Assembly: GCF_900115395.1 (NCBI RefSeq)
Contig: NZ_FOWE01000001.1
Span: forward strand, 682,001-746,000
Length of the DNA: 64,000 nt
Source: Geodermatophilus obscurus
GTDB taxonomy: Bacteria; Actinomycetota; Actinomycetes; Mycobacteriales; Geodermatophilaceae
Direction: 5' to 3'
The notes beneath the pieces were generated by a model. It had not been told where the DNA came from, made no database searches, and saw only the letters and a program-made list of their open reading frames with translations. Position numbers and translations under genes: made by a program. Positions 17,695 to 28,899 of this stretch are shown here, in pieces; position 1 is the stretch's first letter; every line of letters starts with the position of its first letter.

Positions 17695-18785
17695 CCATCG
17701 ACCCCGGGACGATCCCCAGCCGGAAGCCCGGGGAGGACGCCGAGGACGGGGAGGGAGCCCGCCGGGACGGTCCGGTGCTGCTGTCGGAGGTGGCCGCCCG
17801 GGCGGGGGTCTCCCTCGCCACGGCCTCCCGGGTGCTCAGCGGCCGCCGCTCGGTCGGGGAGCCCTACCGCGGCCGGGTGCTCGCCGCCGCACGGGACCTG
17901 CGGTACACGCCCAACGCGCAGGCGCAGGCCGTGGCGCGGGGGGCCAGCAACGTCGTGGGACTGCTCATCCACGACGTCCTGGACCCGTACTTCTCCAGCA
18001 TCGCCAGCGGGGTCATGCGGCACGTCGAGGAACGCGACCTCGTCGTCTTCCTGGCCTCCACCCACAGCGACCCGGACCGGGAGCTGGAGTACGTCGCGAC
18101 CATGCGCTCGCACCGTGCCCGCGGACTCATCATCTGCGGCAGCCGGACCACCGACCGACTGCACACCGAGCGGCTGGTCAAGGAGCTGGAGGGCTTCCGG
18201 GCCGCCGGCGGACGGGCGGCGGTGATCAGCCAGAACAGGCTGGGCACGCACGCCGTCGTCCCGCAGAACCGCGCCGGGGCGCGCAGGCTCGCCCGCGAGC
18301 TGTGCCGGCTCGGGCACCGGCAGTTCGCCGTGCTCGCCGGCCCCGTGCACGTGCTGGCGTCCCGGGACCGGGTCACCGGCTTCCGCGAGGGACTCGCCGA
18401 CGAGGGGTGCGACCCCGAGGGCGTGACGGTGCTCCACGGCCGGTTCACCCGCGAGGGCGGCGAGCAGCTGGCCAGCGAGCTCGTGGCCGCCGGGCTGCGG
18501 GCCACCTGTGTCTTCGCGGTGAACGACGTGATGGCCCTCGGTGCGCTCTCGGCGCTCCGCCGCGAGGGCGTCCGGGTGCCCGACGACGTGTCCCTGGCCG
18601 GCTTCGACGACATCACCACGCTGCGCGACGTCGTCCCGGCGCTGACCACGGTCCGCCTGCCCCTCGAGGAGATGGGCGCGCGGGCCGCGCAGCTCGCGCT
18701 GGACTCCGACCCGGCCTCCCCTCCCCGCGCGGTGAAGGTGCACGCCGACGTCGTGCTGCGCGAGAGCACCCGTCCCCTCGTCTGA
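17691..18785 (+). CDS. LacI-family transcriptional regulator
   Basis: 364 residues from GTG 17691, in GTGA overlap with the DUF6807 gene and with a GGGAG site. A 27-residue acidic extension precedes the helix-turn-helix LLSEVAARAGVSLATASRVL and hinge helix LRYTPNAQAQAVARG. The ligand domain follows, with VFAVNDVMALGALSALR near residue 275 and LAGFDDITTLRDVVPALTTV near residue 300. It is the obvious candidate to bind the five GGCAAGCGCTTTCYA sites around this locus, which have the CG-centred palindrome typical of LacI operators. The inducer would be the transported sugar or a metabolite. Confidence 0.93.
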   Translation: MTIDPGTIPSRKPGEDAEDGEGARRDGPVLLSEVAARAGVSLATASRVLSGRRSVGEPYRGRVLAAARDLRYTPNAQAQAVARGASNVVGLLIHDVLDPYFSSIASGVMRHVEERDLVVFLASTHSDPDRELEYVATMRSHRARGLIICGSRTTDRLHTERLVKELEGFRAAGGRAAVISQNRLGTHAVVPQNRAGARRLARELCRLGHRQFAVLAGPVHVLASRDRVTGFREGLADEGCDPEGVTVLHGRFTREGGEQLASELVAAGLRATCVFAVNDVMALGALSALRREGVRVPDDVSLAGFDDITTLRDVVPALTTVRLPLEEMGARAAQLALDSDPASPPRAVKVHADVVLRESTRPLV

Positions 18786-18802
18786 GCCCGCAGGAGGAGC
18801 AC

Positions 18803-19888
18803 GTGCCCGAGGTCCCGGCACCGCCCACGGGCGACCGCGCGCAGAAGCGGGAGCGGGTGCTGGACCTGCTGCACACCACCGGGCGGGAGCGCCTCGTGCT
18901 CAGCGGCGTCGGGACCCTCTCCTGGTACCTGGACGGCGCCCGCGCGGCGGTCCGGCTGTCCGCCGAGCGCGGGGTGGTCGCGGTGGTGGTGGCTCCGGAC
19001 GGCGACACCGTCGTCGTGCCGGCCAACGAGGTGGACCGGCTGCGGGCCGAGGAGCTGCCCGGTGACGTCGCCGTCCGGGTCACCGACTGGTGGGCGCCGT
19101 TGCTCGGGACCGACCTGGCCCCCGGCACCCCGGGCGTGCTCCACGAGGACGAGCCGGCGGCGGCCGAGGGACTGCGGGCCGCCCGTGCTGCGCTGTTGCC
19201 GGGCGAGCGTGCGCGGTACCGCAGCCTCGGCCGGGACACCGCCGAGGCCCTGACCGCGACGGCGCTCACCCTGCAGCCGGGGACGACCGAGCGGCAGGCC
19301 GCGGCCCGCCTGGGTGGTGAGCTGATGGCCCGCGGCGCCGATCCGGTCGTCGTCCTCGTGGCCGGGGAGGAGCGGCTGGCCTTCCGGCACGCGCTGCCCA
19401 CCGCAGGACCCCTCGGCCGGCAGGTCATGTTGGTCGTGTGCGCCCGGCGCCACGGGCTGATCGCCAACGCGACGCGGTGGGTGTCCTTCGCCCCGCTCGA
19501 CCCGGTGCAGGCCGACGCCGTCGCGCGGATCCGCGCGGTGGAGACGACCTTCCTGTCGGCCACCCAACCCGGACGGACCCTGGGTGAGGTCTTCGCGGAC
19601 GGGGTCCGCGCCTACGGCGAGCAGGGCTTCGCGGTCGACGAGTGGACCCGGCACCACCAGGGCGGGCCGACCGGGTACGCCGGGCGTGACCCGGTCGCGA
19701 CGCCGGACAGCCGGGTGCCTGTCGTCGCGGGACAGGCGTTCGCCTGGAACCCGTCCGCGCCGGGGGTGAAGGCGGAGGACACGGTGCTGCTGGGCGACGG
19801 CGGGCCGGCCGTGCTCACCAGCGACGGCGTGTGGCCCACGACGCCCGACGACCTGGGGCTCCCCCGGCCGGACGTCCTCGTCCGCTGA
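18803..19888 (+). CDS. M24-family (creatinase/aminopeptidase-fold) protein, metal site apparently missing
   Basis: 361 residues from GTG 18803 with an AGGAGG site, 17 bp after lacI. The N-terminal half resembles the creatinase N-domain. The C-terminal half has the M24 landmarks RHHQGGPTGYAGRDPVATP near residue 285 and AWNPSAPGVKAEDTVLLG near residue 315. The two aspartates and the glutamates that hold the metals in true M24 peptidases do not appear where expected: WVSFAPLDP stands near the first aspartate position and LLGDGGPAVLT near the last glutamate. It may be an inactive relative or a protein with a different reaction. Its place in a sugar operon is unexplained. Confidence 0.8.
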   Translation: MPEVPAPPTGDRAQKRERVLDLLHTTGRERLVLSGVGTLSWYLDGARAAVRLSAERGVVAVVVAPDGDTVVVPANEVDRLRAEELPGDVAVRVTDWWAPLLGTDLAPGTPGVLHEDEPAAAEGLRAARAALLPGERARYRSLGRDTAEALTATALTLQPGTTERQAAARLGGELMARGADPVVVLVAGEERLAFRHALPTAGPLGRQVMLVVCARRHGLIANATRWVSFAPLDPVQADAVARIRAVETTFLSATQPGRTLGEVFADGVRAYGEQGFAVDEWTRHHQGGPTGYAGRDPVATPDSRVPVVAGQAFAWNPSAPGVKAEDTVLLGDGGPAVLTSDGVWPTTPDDLGLPRPDVLVR

Positions 19889-19907
19889 TCCCGGCGGCCT
19901 ACGAGGC

Positions 19908-19936
19908 GCCCCCGCCGTCCTCGGGGCGGCGGGGGC
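19908..19936. terminator. Hairpin terminator between convergent genes
   Basis: A perfect 10-bp stem, GCCCCCGCCG (19908-19917) pairing with CGGCGGGGGC (19927-19936), with a 9-base loop. It sits between the end of the M24-like gene and the end of the glycerate kinase gene and could serve both. There is no T-run, as is common in high-GC genomes. Confidence 0.65.
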
Positions 19937-19984
19937 TCGACCGTCTGCGGGAGGGCCACCACCGCGAGCGTCGCGTACGGTCCG

Positions 19985-21157
19985 TCAGGCCCCGGTGGCC
20001 GGGCGCGTCCGCGCCCAGTGGCGGACCGCCTCGGCGGTCGTCAGCGTGAGCAGCTCCCCCGCCCTGCGCACGGCGTCCTCGATCCCGCTCGCCCGGTCGG
20101 CCAGGGCGTGGGCCGCCCCCACGCCGGCCGCTGCGAGCGCCTCGGGGCCCGCGCTCACCTGGCCGGCGACGGCCACGACGTCCGCACCGTGCCGCCGGGC
20201 CATCCGGGCGACTCCCAGCGGGGCCTTCCCGGCGAGGCTCTGCTCGTCCAGGTGCCCCTCCCCGATGACCACCAGGTCCGCGTCGGCCAGCGCCCCGGGC
20301 AGGCCGAGCAGGTCGAGCAGGAGGTCGATGCCGGAGGTAGCGCGCGCGCCGAGGAAGGCCATCGCGCCGGCGCCCAGCCCCCCGGCCGCTCCGGCACCCG
20401 GTCGCTCCGCGACGGCGGTGCCGAGGCACGCGGCCAGCCGCCGCCCGTAGTGGGCCAGTGCGGCGTCCAGTTCGGCCACCGTCGCGGCGTCGGCGCCCTT
20501 CTGCGGGCCGAACACCGGCGCCGCCCCCCGCGGCCCGGCCAGCGGGTTGTCCACGTCGCAGGCCAGCACGACCTCGGCCTCGCGGAGGCGGGGGTCGAGG
20601 CCGGCCACGTCCACGGTCTGCAGCCGGACCAGCCCGGCACCGCCGGCCGGCACGTCGCGACCGGCGTCGTCGAGCAGCCGGGCACCGAGGGCCTCCGCCA
20701 TGCCCGCTCCCCCGTCCGTCGTGGCGCTGCCGCCGAGGCCGAGGACGAGCCGGCGGTGCCCGAGGTCGAGCGCGGCGCGGACCAGTTCACCGACGCCGTA
20801 CGTGGTGGCCGCCCGGGCCGTTCCCGGGTCCGGTGCCGGGACGTACCGCAGTCCGCACGCCTGCGCCGTCTCGACGTACACCGTGTCCCCGAGCACGGCG
20901 AGGGAGGCCACCACCGGTCCGCCCAGGGGTCCGGTGACCATGCGCTCGATCCGGGTGCCACCGGCCTCCAGCAGGACGTCCACCGTCCCGTCACCGCCGT
21001 CGGCGACCGGGACCGCGGTGACGCGACAGCCGGGCAGCGCCGCCCGGCAGCCGTCGGCCATCGCCGACGCCGCGGCGGCGGCCGTGAGGCTGCCCTTGAA
21101 CTTGTCGGGAGCGACGACGATCGAGGCCGTGGTCACGGCCGGCGCCGGGTCAGGCAC
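19985..21157 (-). CDS. glxK: Glycerate kinase
   Basis: 390 residues. The N-terminus IVVAPDKFKGSLTAAAAA and the later LGLGGSATTDGGAGMAEALG near residue 150 are diagnostic of the GlxK/GarK glycerate 2-kinase family, as is VIGEGHLDEQSLAGKAPLG near residue 300. It converts D-glycerate plus ATP to 2-phosphoglycerate. The GTG at 21157 overlaps the aldehyde dehydrogenase stop; a second GTG at 21136 is possible, and neither has a good ribosome site. It shares an operon with two enzymes of glucarate/galactarate degradation. In the route to 2-oxoglutarate no glycerate is formed, so this kinase suggests a second branch or a different source of glycerate. Confidence 0.92.
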   Translation of the reverse strand: MPDPAPAVTTASIVVAPDKFKGSLTAAAAASAMADGCRAALPGCRVTAVPVADGGDGTVDVLLEAGGTRIERMVTGPLGGPVVASLAVLGDTVYVETAQACGLRYVPAPDPGTARAATTYGVGELVRAALDLGHRRLVLGLGGSATTDGGAGMAEALGARLLDDAGRDVPAGGAGLVRLQTVDVAGLDPRLREAEVVLACDVDNPLAGPRGAAPVFGPQKGADAATVAELDAALAHYGRRLAACLGTAVAERPGAGAAGGLGAGAMAFLGARATSGIDLLLDLLGLPGALADADLVVIGEGHLDEQSLAGKAPLGVARMARRHGADVVAVAGQVSAGPEALAAAGVGAAHALADRASGIEDAVRRAGELLTLTTAEAVRHWARTRPATGA

Positions 21158-22667
21158 CGGGCAGCTGGAGCACGCCGTCGACCCGGCGCGGGATGCCGCG
21201 GAAGTCGTCGGTCAGTTCGGCCGGCAGGACCTCGGCCGGTGCGCCCTGCCAGGTCACCGGCCGCAGGAACCGGCGGACGGCCGTCGTCCCCACCGAGGTG
21301 TGCTGGGAGTTGGTCGACGGCCACGGGCCGCCGTGGTGCTGCGCCCACGAGACGGCCACGCCCGTCGGGTAGGCGTCGTAGACGAGCCGGCCGGCCCGCG
21401 TGCGCAGCTGCTCCGAGACCGCCAGCGGCAGCTGGGTCTCACCGGCGCCACGGAGCACCGTGGCGGTGAGGGACGACGGCATCTCCTCCAGCGCCGAGAA
21501 CAGCTCCGCCTCGCCCTCGTAGCGGGCCACCACCGACACCGGCCCGAAGCACTCCTCGGTGACCGCCTCCGGCAACTCGGCGGCGGACGTCCCGAGCAGC
21601 AGGGGCGCGACGGCGAAACCCGCCCCCTCCGGCTCGGCGCCGCGGGCGAGCACCTCGACCCCGGGCGCCCCGGTCAGGTCGCCCGAGACGCGGTCGTAGG
21701 AGGCGGCGATGCCCTCGTTGAGCAGGACCGGGGCGCCGGCAGCGCGCACGGCCCCGGCCATGGCGTCGACGACGGCGTCACCCTCGGGCCCGGCCGGCAC
21801 GAAGGCGAGCCCGGGCTTGGTGCAGAACTGGCCGCCGCCGAGGGTGAAGGAGCCGACCAGCTCGGCGCCGATCGTCGATCCGCGCTCGGCCGCGGCCCGG
21901 GGCGTGACGACGACCGGGTTGAGGCTGGACAGCTCACCGAAGAACGGCACCGGGTCGGGACGCCGCTCGATGATCTCCAGCAGCGCGCGACCGCCGTTCA
22001 CCGAGCCGGTGAAGCCGACGGCGCGGATCGCCGGGTGCGCGACCAGGTCGGCGCCGGCCCGGAGGCCGTGCACGATGCCCAGCGTGCCGTCGGGCGCCCC
22101 CGCCTTGCGGGCCGCGGCGTCCAGGACGTCGAAGACGAGCTGCGAGGTCGCCGGGTGGGAGCCGTGCGCCTTCACGACGACGGGGCAGCCGGCAGCCAGC
22201 GCCGAGGCGGTGTCGCCGCCGGGCACCGAGAAGGCCAGCGGGAAGTTGCTCGCACCGAAGACGGCGACCGGCCCGATCGGCAGCAGCATCCGGCGCAGGT
22301 CCGGGCGCGGACCCATCGGGGTGTCGCCCGCGTGGTCGATGGCGGCCTCGAGGTAGCTGCCCTCGTCGAGGACCTCGGCGAACAGCCGCAGCTGGTAACA
22401 GGTGCGGGTGAGCTCGCCGCCCAGCCGGGCCGCACCGAGTGCGGTCTCCCGGTCCGCGACGGCAACCACGTCCTCCCGCCGGGCCTCGAGGGCGTCGGCG
22501 AGGGCGCGCAGCAGCGTCGCGCGCCCGGCGCGGCCGAGCCGGTCGAGGCCGGGGGCCGCGGCGAGCGCGGCGGCGCAGAGCCGGTCGACCTCCGCGGTGG
22601 TGGTCTCCCGGGAGACCACCTCGACGATCTCGCCGGTGCGCGGGTCGGTGCTGACGACGTCGGTCAT
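21150..22667 (-). CDS. 2,5-dioxovalerate (alpha-ketoglutaric semialdehyde) dehydrogenase
   Basis: 505 residues from ATG 22667 with a GGAGGAG site. Aldehyde dehydrogenase motifs are intact: VFGASNFPLAFS (N141), FFGELSSLNPV (general-base E245) and GGGQFCTKPG (nucleophile C282). The form resembles alpha-ketoglutaric semialdehyde dehydrogenases of the sugar-acid pathways rather than gabD-type enzymes. The reaction expected is 2,5-dioxopentanoate plus NAD(P)+ to 2-oxoglutarate. It follows the dehydratase gene (22727-23707) by 59 bp, which makes exactly that aldehyde, so the assignment by context is strong. Confidence 0.92.
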   Translation of the reverse strand: MTDVVSTDPRTGEIVEVVSRETTTAEVDRLCAAALAAAPGLDRLGRAGRATLLRALADALEARREDVVAVADRETALGAARLGGELTRTCYQLRLFAEVLDEGSYLEAAIDHAGDTPMGPRPDLRRMLLPIGPVAVFGASNFPLAFSVPGGDTASALAAGCPVVVKAHGSHPATSQLVFDVLDAAARKAGAPDGTLGIVHGLRAGADLVAHPAIRAVGFTGSVNGGRALLEIIERRPDPVPFFGELSSLNPVVVTPRAAAERGSTIGAELVGSFTLGGGQFCTKPGLAFVPAGPEGDAVVDAMAGAVRAAGAPVLLNEGIAASYDRVSGDLTGAPGVEVLARGAEPEGAGFAVAPLLLGTSAAELPEAVTEECFGPVSVVARYEGEAELFSALEEMPSSLTATVLRGAGETQLPLAVSEQLRTRAGRLVYDAYPTGVAVSWAQHHGGPWPSTNSQHTSVGTTAVRRFLRPVTWQGAPAEVLPAELTDDFRGIPRRVDGVLQLPGA

Positions 22668-22726
22668 GGGCGGTTCTCCTCCGCGGGGCGAGGGGTCCGG
22701 CGGGCGGCCGGGTGGACGGCAGCGGG

Positions 22727-23707
22727 TCAGGACGGCTCGCCGACGATTCGCAGGCCGGTGGTGAGCAGCGCCTGGAGCTCCCGCGTCTCGGCGTCCGTCG
22801 GGTCGGTGAGCGGGGCCCGCACGGGGCCCACCGACTGCCCGCGGAGCCGGGCGGCGGCCTTCACCAGCGAGACGGCGTAACCGGTGCCCCGGTCCCGCAG
22901 CTCCACCAGCGGCCAATAGAACTCCCGCAGCAGCCGGTCGATGGTGGCGTCGTCGTCGGCGTGCAGGGCGGCGTAGAACGCACGCGCGATCTCCGGCGCG
23001 AACGCGTGGACGGCCGAGGAGTAGGCGGGGATGCCGATGGCGCGGTAGGCGCGGGCCTGCATCTCGGCGGTGGCCGCCCCGTTGAAGAACAGTAGGTCCG
23101 GCGGGGCCACCAGGCGCAGCCGCTGCAGCTGGTCGAGGTCGCTGTGCCCGTCCTTCACCCCGATGACGGTGGGCGACCCGGCGATCCGGGCGAGGGTCCG
23201 GGCGGAGAACTTCACCTGGCCCCGCTGGTACACGATGAGCGGCAGCTCGGTCCGCGCGGCCACCTCCTCCACCTGGCGGGCCAGCCCCTCCTGGGACGCC
23301 GCGACGAGGTAGTGCGGCAGGAGCAGACCCGCCGACGCACCGGCGCGGACCGCGGCCTCGGCGAACTGCACCGCCTGGGCCCAGCCGTACCCCACCCCGG
23401 ACACGACCGGCAGCCCGCCGGCCTCCTCGACCGCGACCCGGACGACGGACTCGTACTCCGCGAGGGACAGGCTGAAGAACTCGCCCGTGCCGCACGCCGG
23501 GAAGATCGCGGCCGGGCCGGCGGCGACCTGGGCGCGGACGTGGCCGCGGGTCCCGTCCAGGTCCAGCTCCCCGTCCGCGGTGAAGGCGGTGAGCGGGAAG
23601 GACAGCACGCCCTGCGCCATGCGGGCACGCAGGTCGGCCGCGACGCCTGCGGCGCGCTGCGTACGGGCGCCGCCGTCGAGTCGGTCCACCGGAAGGGTCG
23701 AGGTCAT
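22727..23707 (-). CDS. kdgD: 5-dehydro-4-deoxyglucarate dehydratase
   Basis: 326 residues of the DapA/NAL class I aldolase-like superfamily. The Schiff-base lysine is K185 in VIGVKDG and the partner tyrosine Y160 in LIVYQRG. FPACGTGEFFSL near residue 69 is characteristic of this subfamily. It dehydrates and decarboxylates 5-keto-4-deoxyglucarate to 2,5-dioxopentanoate. The ATG at 23707 has a GGAGA site. First gene of the kdgD-aldehyde dehydrogenase-glycerate kinase operon, divergent from an IclR regulator. The glucarate or galactarate dehydratase that would supply the substrate is not adjacent. Confidence 0.92.
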   Translation of the reverse strand: MTSTLPVDRLDGGARTQRAAGVAADLRARMAQGVLSFPLTAFTADGELDLDGTRGHVRAQVAAGPAAIFPACGTGEFFSLSLAEYESVVRVAVEEAGGLPVVSGVGYGWAQAVQFAEAAVRAGASAGLLLPHYLVAASQEGLARQVEEVAARTELPLIVYQRGQVKFSARTLARIAGSPTVIGVKDGHSDLDQLQRLRLVAPPDLLFFNGAATAEMQARAYRAIGIPAYSSAVHAFAPEIARAFYAALHADDDATIDRLLREFYWPLVELRDRGTGYAVSLVKAAARLRGQSVGPVRAPLTDPTDAETRELQALLTTGLRIVGEPS

Positions 23708-23811
23708 CAGATCGTCTCCATCTGTAGACGTCGTCTCGTATGCTGTCTGCCAAACTACGGATTGGTGGCGAGGCCGTCAATGCGACGACCCGAGGTCCGA
23801 GGAGGCAGGTC
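23708..23811. promoter_or_regulatory. Divergent control region between kdgD and the IclR gene
   Basis: 104 bp, more A+T-rich than its surroundings. It holds CGTCTC repeated at about 23713 and 23732 and a CCAA-N8-TTGG inverted repeat at about 23750-23765. Both operons probably start here and the IclR protein probably binds here; exact boxes are uncertain. Confidence 0.45.
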
Positions 23812-24621
23812 GTGACAGGAGCGGTCCCGGCGGACGACGCCTCGCCGGCCGGCGTCCGCGACGTCAAGAGCGCCGTCCGGACGGTCGAGGTGCTCGAGTT
23901 CCTGGCGGGTCGGCAGAACCGACCCGCGCGCCTGCGAGAGATCAGCGAGGCGCTGCAGGTGCCCAAGAGCAGCCTGTACGCCCTCCTGCGCACCCTGGGG
24001 AAGCAGGGCTGGGTCCGCACGGACGCCTCCGGCACCCTGTACGGCATCGGCATCCGCGCCCTCCTCGCGGGCACCAGCTACCTCGACACCGACCCCTACG
24101 TCCGGCTCGCCCAGCAGCACCTGGACACCCTGCGGGCGACCGTCGAGGAGACCGTGCACTTCGGCCGGCTCGAGGGCGCCTCCATCGTCTACCTGGCGAC
24201 CAAGGAGTCCGGGCACGCGCACCGGCCCTACAGCCGGGTGGGCCGGCAGCTGCCGGCCTACTCCACCGCGCTGGGCAAGGCACTGCTGGCCGAGCGCGGC
24301 GCCGACGAGCTCCCCCGGCACCTCCCGCCGGACCTGAGGCCGCTCACCGAGCACACCCTGACCTCCCGCGAGCTCCTGCTGGCCGACCTCGCGGAGGTGC
24401 GCGAGCGCGGATACGCCGTCGACCGGCAGGAGAACACCCCCGGCGTGCGCTGCTTCGGGTTCGCCCTGCGGTACGCCACCCCGGCGGTCGACGCGATCAG
24501 CTGCTCGGTGCCCCTGTCCCGGCTCACCCCCGAGCACGAGGAGCAGATCGTCCGGGCGATGGCCGACGTCCGGACGGTGCTCGAGCGCACGGCCCCCCGC
24601 GCCGGCGACGGCCTCCTGTAG
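23812..24621 (+). CDS. IclR-family transcriptional regulator
   Basis: 269 residues from GTG 23812, which has an AGGAGG site at ideal spacing; an in-frame ATG at 23740 lies in the promoter region. Winged helix near residues 16-75 (LREISEALQVPKSSLYALLR), then the IclR effector domain with ETVHFGRLEGASIVYL near residue 115 and AYSTALGKALLA near residue 147. IclR proteins control aromatic and sugar-acid catabolism by binding acidic small molecules. Its divergent position suggests it controls the kdgD operon, with a sugar acid or keto-deoxy acid as ligand. Confidence 0.92.
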   Translation: MTGAVPADDASPAGVRDVKSAVRTVEVLEFLAGRQNRPARLREISEALQVPKSSLYALLRTLGKQGWVRTDASGTLYGIGIRALLAGTSYLDTDPYVRLAQQHLDTLRATVEETVHFGRLEGASIVYLATKESGHAHRPYSRVGRQLPAYSTALGKALLAERGADELPRHLPPDLRPLTEHTLTSRELLLADLAEVRERGYAVDRQENTPGVRCFGFALRYATPAVDAISCSVPLSRLTPEHEEQIVRAMADVRTVLERTAPRAGDGLL

Positions 24622-24763
24622 CGCCCGGCGACGCATGCCGCCCACGGCCGGGAACCGTCGGCCCGCGGGCCGAAGGACCGTGGTCCGGCGTCCCGCGAGG
24701 GAGGACGCTCGGTCGGTGCGGCGGTGCCGCAGGGGCGTCGCCGCCGGTCCGAGAGGAGGCGTC

Positions 24764-25390
24764 ATGTACGCCCGATCCACCACCATCACCTGCGACCCCG
24801 GCTCGCTCGACGACGCCATCGCCTACATGCGGGACGAGGTCTGGCCGGCACTGCGCGACACGGACGGCTGCGTCGGCCTGTCGATGGCGTGCGACCGCGG
24901 GACGGGCCGGTGCATCGCGACCTCGGCCTGGGACGACCGGGAGGCGATGCGGGCCAGCACCGCGCGCGTCGAACCGATGCGCCGCCACATGGTGGACCGC
25001 TTCGGGGCCGGTGGAGACCTCGAGGTGCAGGAGTGGGAGATCGCCGTCCTGCACCGCGCGCACACCGCCGGGGATGGCGCCTGCGCACGCATGACGTGGA
25101 CCCGCGGCGACCCGGCCCGGGCCGACCAGCTGCTCGACGCCTACCGCACCAGCCTGATGCCGCGGATCCAGGAGATGCCCGGCTTCTGCAGCCTCAGCAT
25201 GTTCGTCGACCGGGACAGCGGCCGCGCCGTCGGCACGGTCGTCTTCGACGGACCCGCCCACCTCGAGGAGTCACGGGAGCAGGCGCGCATGCTGCGGGAG
25301 GAGAGCGTGCAGATCATGGGCATCGACGTCCTCGACGTCGCCGAGATGGACCTCGTCCTCGCCCACCTCCGGGTACCCGAGACCGTCTGA
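24764..25390 (+). CDS. Tandem dimeric alpha/beta-barrel (antibiotic biosynthesis monooxygenase-like) protein
   Basis: 208 residues from ATG 24764 with an AGGAGG site. The sequence is an internal duplication of a ferredoxin-like domain: residues 1-100 (MYARSTTITCDPGSLDD..., CDRGTGRCIATSAWDD) and 105-208 (CARMTWTRGDPARADQ..., VDRDSGRAVGTVVFDG) align with one another. Single-domain relatives form dimers, so this fusion should give a monomeric pseudo-dimer. No catalytic residue can be named and no function is assigned. It stands alone between the IclR gene and ppsA. The 142-bp gap upstream shows no clear signal. Confidence 0.75.
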   Translation: MYARSTTITCDPGSLDDAIAYMRDEVWPALRDTDGCVGLSMACDRGTGRCIATSAWDDREAMRASTARVEPMRRHMVDRFGAGGDLEVQEWEIAVLHRAHTAGDGACARMTWTRGDPARADQLLDAYRTSLMPRIQEMPGFCSLSMFVDRDSGRAVGTVVFDGPAHLEESREQARMLREESVQIMGIDVLDVAEMDLVLAHLRVPETV

Positions 25391-25405
25391 CGACCGCGAG
25401 GACCC

Positions 25406-25436
25406 AGGGCTGCTCCGGTGCTCCCGGAGCGGCCCT
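25406..25436. terminator. Hairpin terminator between convergent genes
   Basis: Stem of about 13 pairs: AGGGC-T-GCTCCGG (25406-25418) with CCGGAGC-G-GCCCT (25424-25436), a five-base loop and one T-G wobble. It lies between the ends of the barrel protein gene and ppsA and could stop transcription from both sides. Confidence 0.7.
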
Positions 25437-25448
25437 GCCGTGCTCCGC

Positions 25449-27880
<2,432 letters not shown>

Positions 27881-27884
<4 letters not shown>

Positions 27885-28810
27885 GAGCGGGGGGTCCTTC
27901 CTCGCCGGAGGTCGCGGCCGGAGGGGAGGCGGCCACCGGAGCCGCGCCGTCGCCGGGCCAGGGTCTGGATCACCACGGTGGCGATCTCCTCGACGGAGGC
28001 CGCCGAGGTGTCCACCGTGGGCAGGTCGTGAGCCTCGTACATCGCCGTCGCCCGGCGCAGCTCGAAGCGGCACTGCTCCTCCGAGGAGTACCGGGAGTCC
28101 GGGCGGCGCTCCTGCCGGACCCGGCTGAGCCGCGCCACCGTGGTGGTCAGCCCGAAGCAGCGGTCCGCGAGGTCGCGGACCGGGCCGGGCAGGTCCGTGG
28201 TCTCCAGGTCCTCGTCGACCAGCGGGTAGTTCGCCACGAACAGGCCGTGCTGCAGCGCGAGGTACATCGCCGTCGGAGTCTTGCCGCAGCGGGAGGGCGC
28301 CAGCAGGACGACGTCGGCGCGGTCGAGCCCGCGGGAGCCGAGGCCGTCGTCGTGCTCGATGGCGAACTCGATCGCCGCCATCCGGTCGTTGTAGCGCCGG
28401 ACGTCACCGACACCGTGCAGCCGCCGGGCCTCCCGGAGCCCGCGGGCCCCGAGCTGCTCCTCCACCCGGCTCATGTGCAGCCCGAAGAAGTCGATGATCG
28501 GGGCCTTCGTCCTCAGCAGCTCCTCGCGGACCTCGTCGACCGCCGCGGTGGTGAACACCAGCGGGGTCACCGGGCCCTCCATCGCCGCGTCGAGCTGGGC
28601 GACCACCTCGCGGGCCTGCTCGACCGTCGAGATGAACGGGATGAGCGTGCGCTCGAAGGACACGTCGGGGAACTGGATGAGCAGCGCGTTGCCCATCGTC
28701 TCGGCGCTGATGCCGGTGCTGTCGGACAGGAAGAAGACCGGCACGACCGCCTGCTCGTCGGAGGCCGGGTCGGCGTCCGTGGGCGGACCGGTCGACGGCG
28801 ACCTCTGCAC
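27881..28810 (-). CDS. ppsR: PEP synthase regulatory protein (bifunctional kinase/pyrophosphorylase, DUF299)
   Basis: 309 residues from GTG 28810. Family landmarks are [19 protein letters not shown] near residue 26, a P-loop-like [15 protein letters not shown] near residue 172, and [10 protein letters not shown] near residue 195. The family uses ADP to phosphorylate, and phosphate to dephosphorylate, a threonine next to the catalytic histidine of PEP synthase, switching it off and on. The 3' end overlaps the ppsA start by four bases. The arginine-rich C-terminal tail ([19 protein letters not shown]) is an extension of low complexity. Confidence 0.95.
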
Positions 28811-28899
28811 GGGGCTCTCCGATCTGTCGTGTTCCCGCGCTCGCCGGTGGCGGCGTGCTCGGCCACCGGCGAGCGCGTGGGCTCCCCGACCGCGGACGG

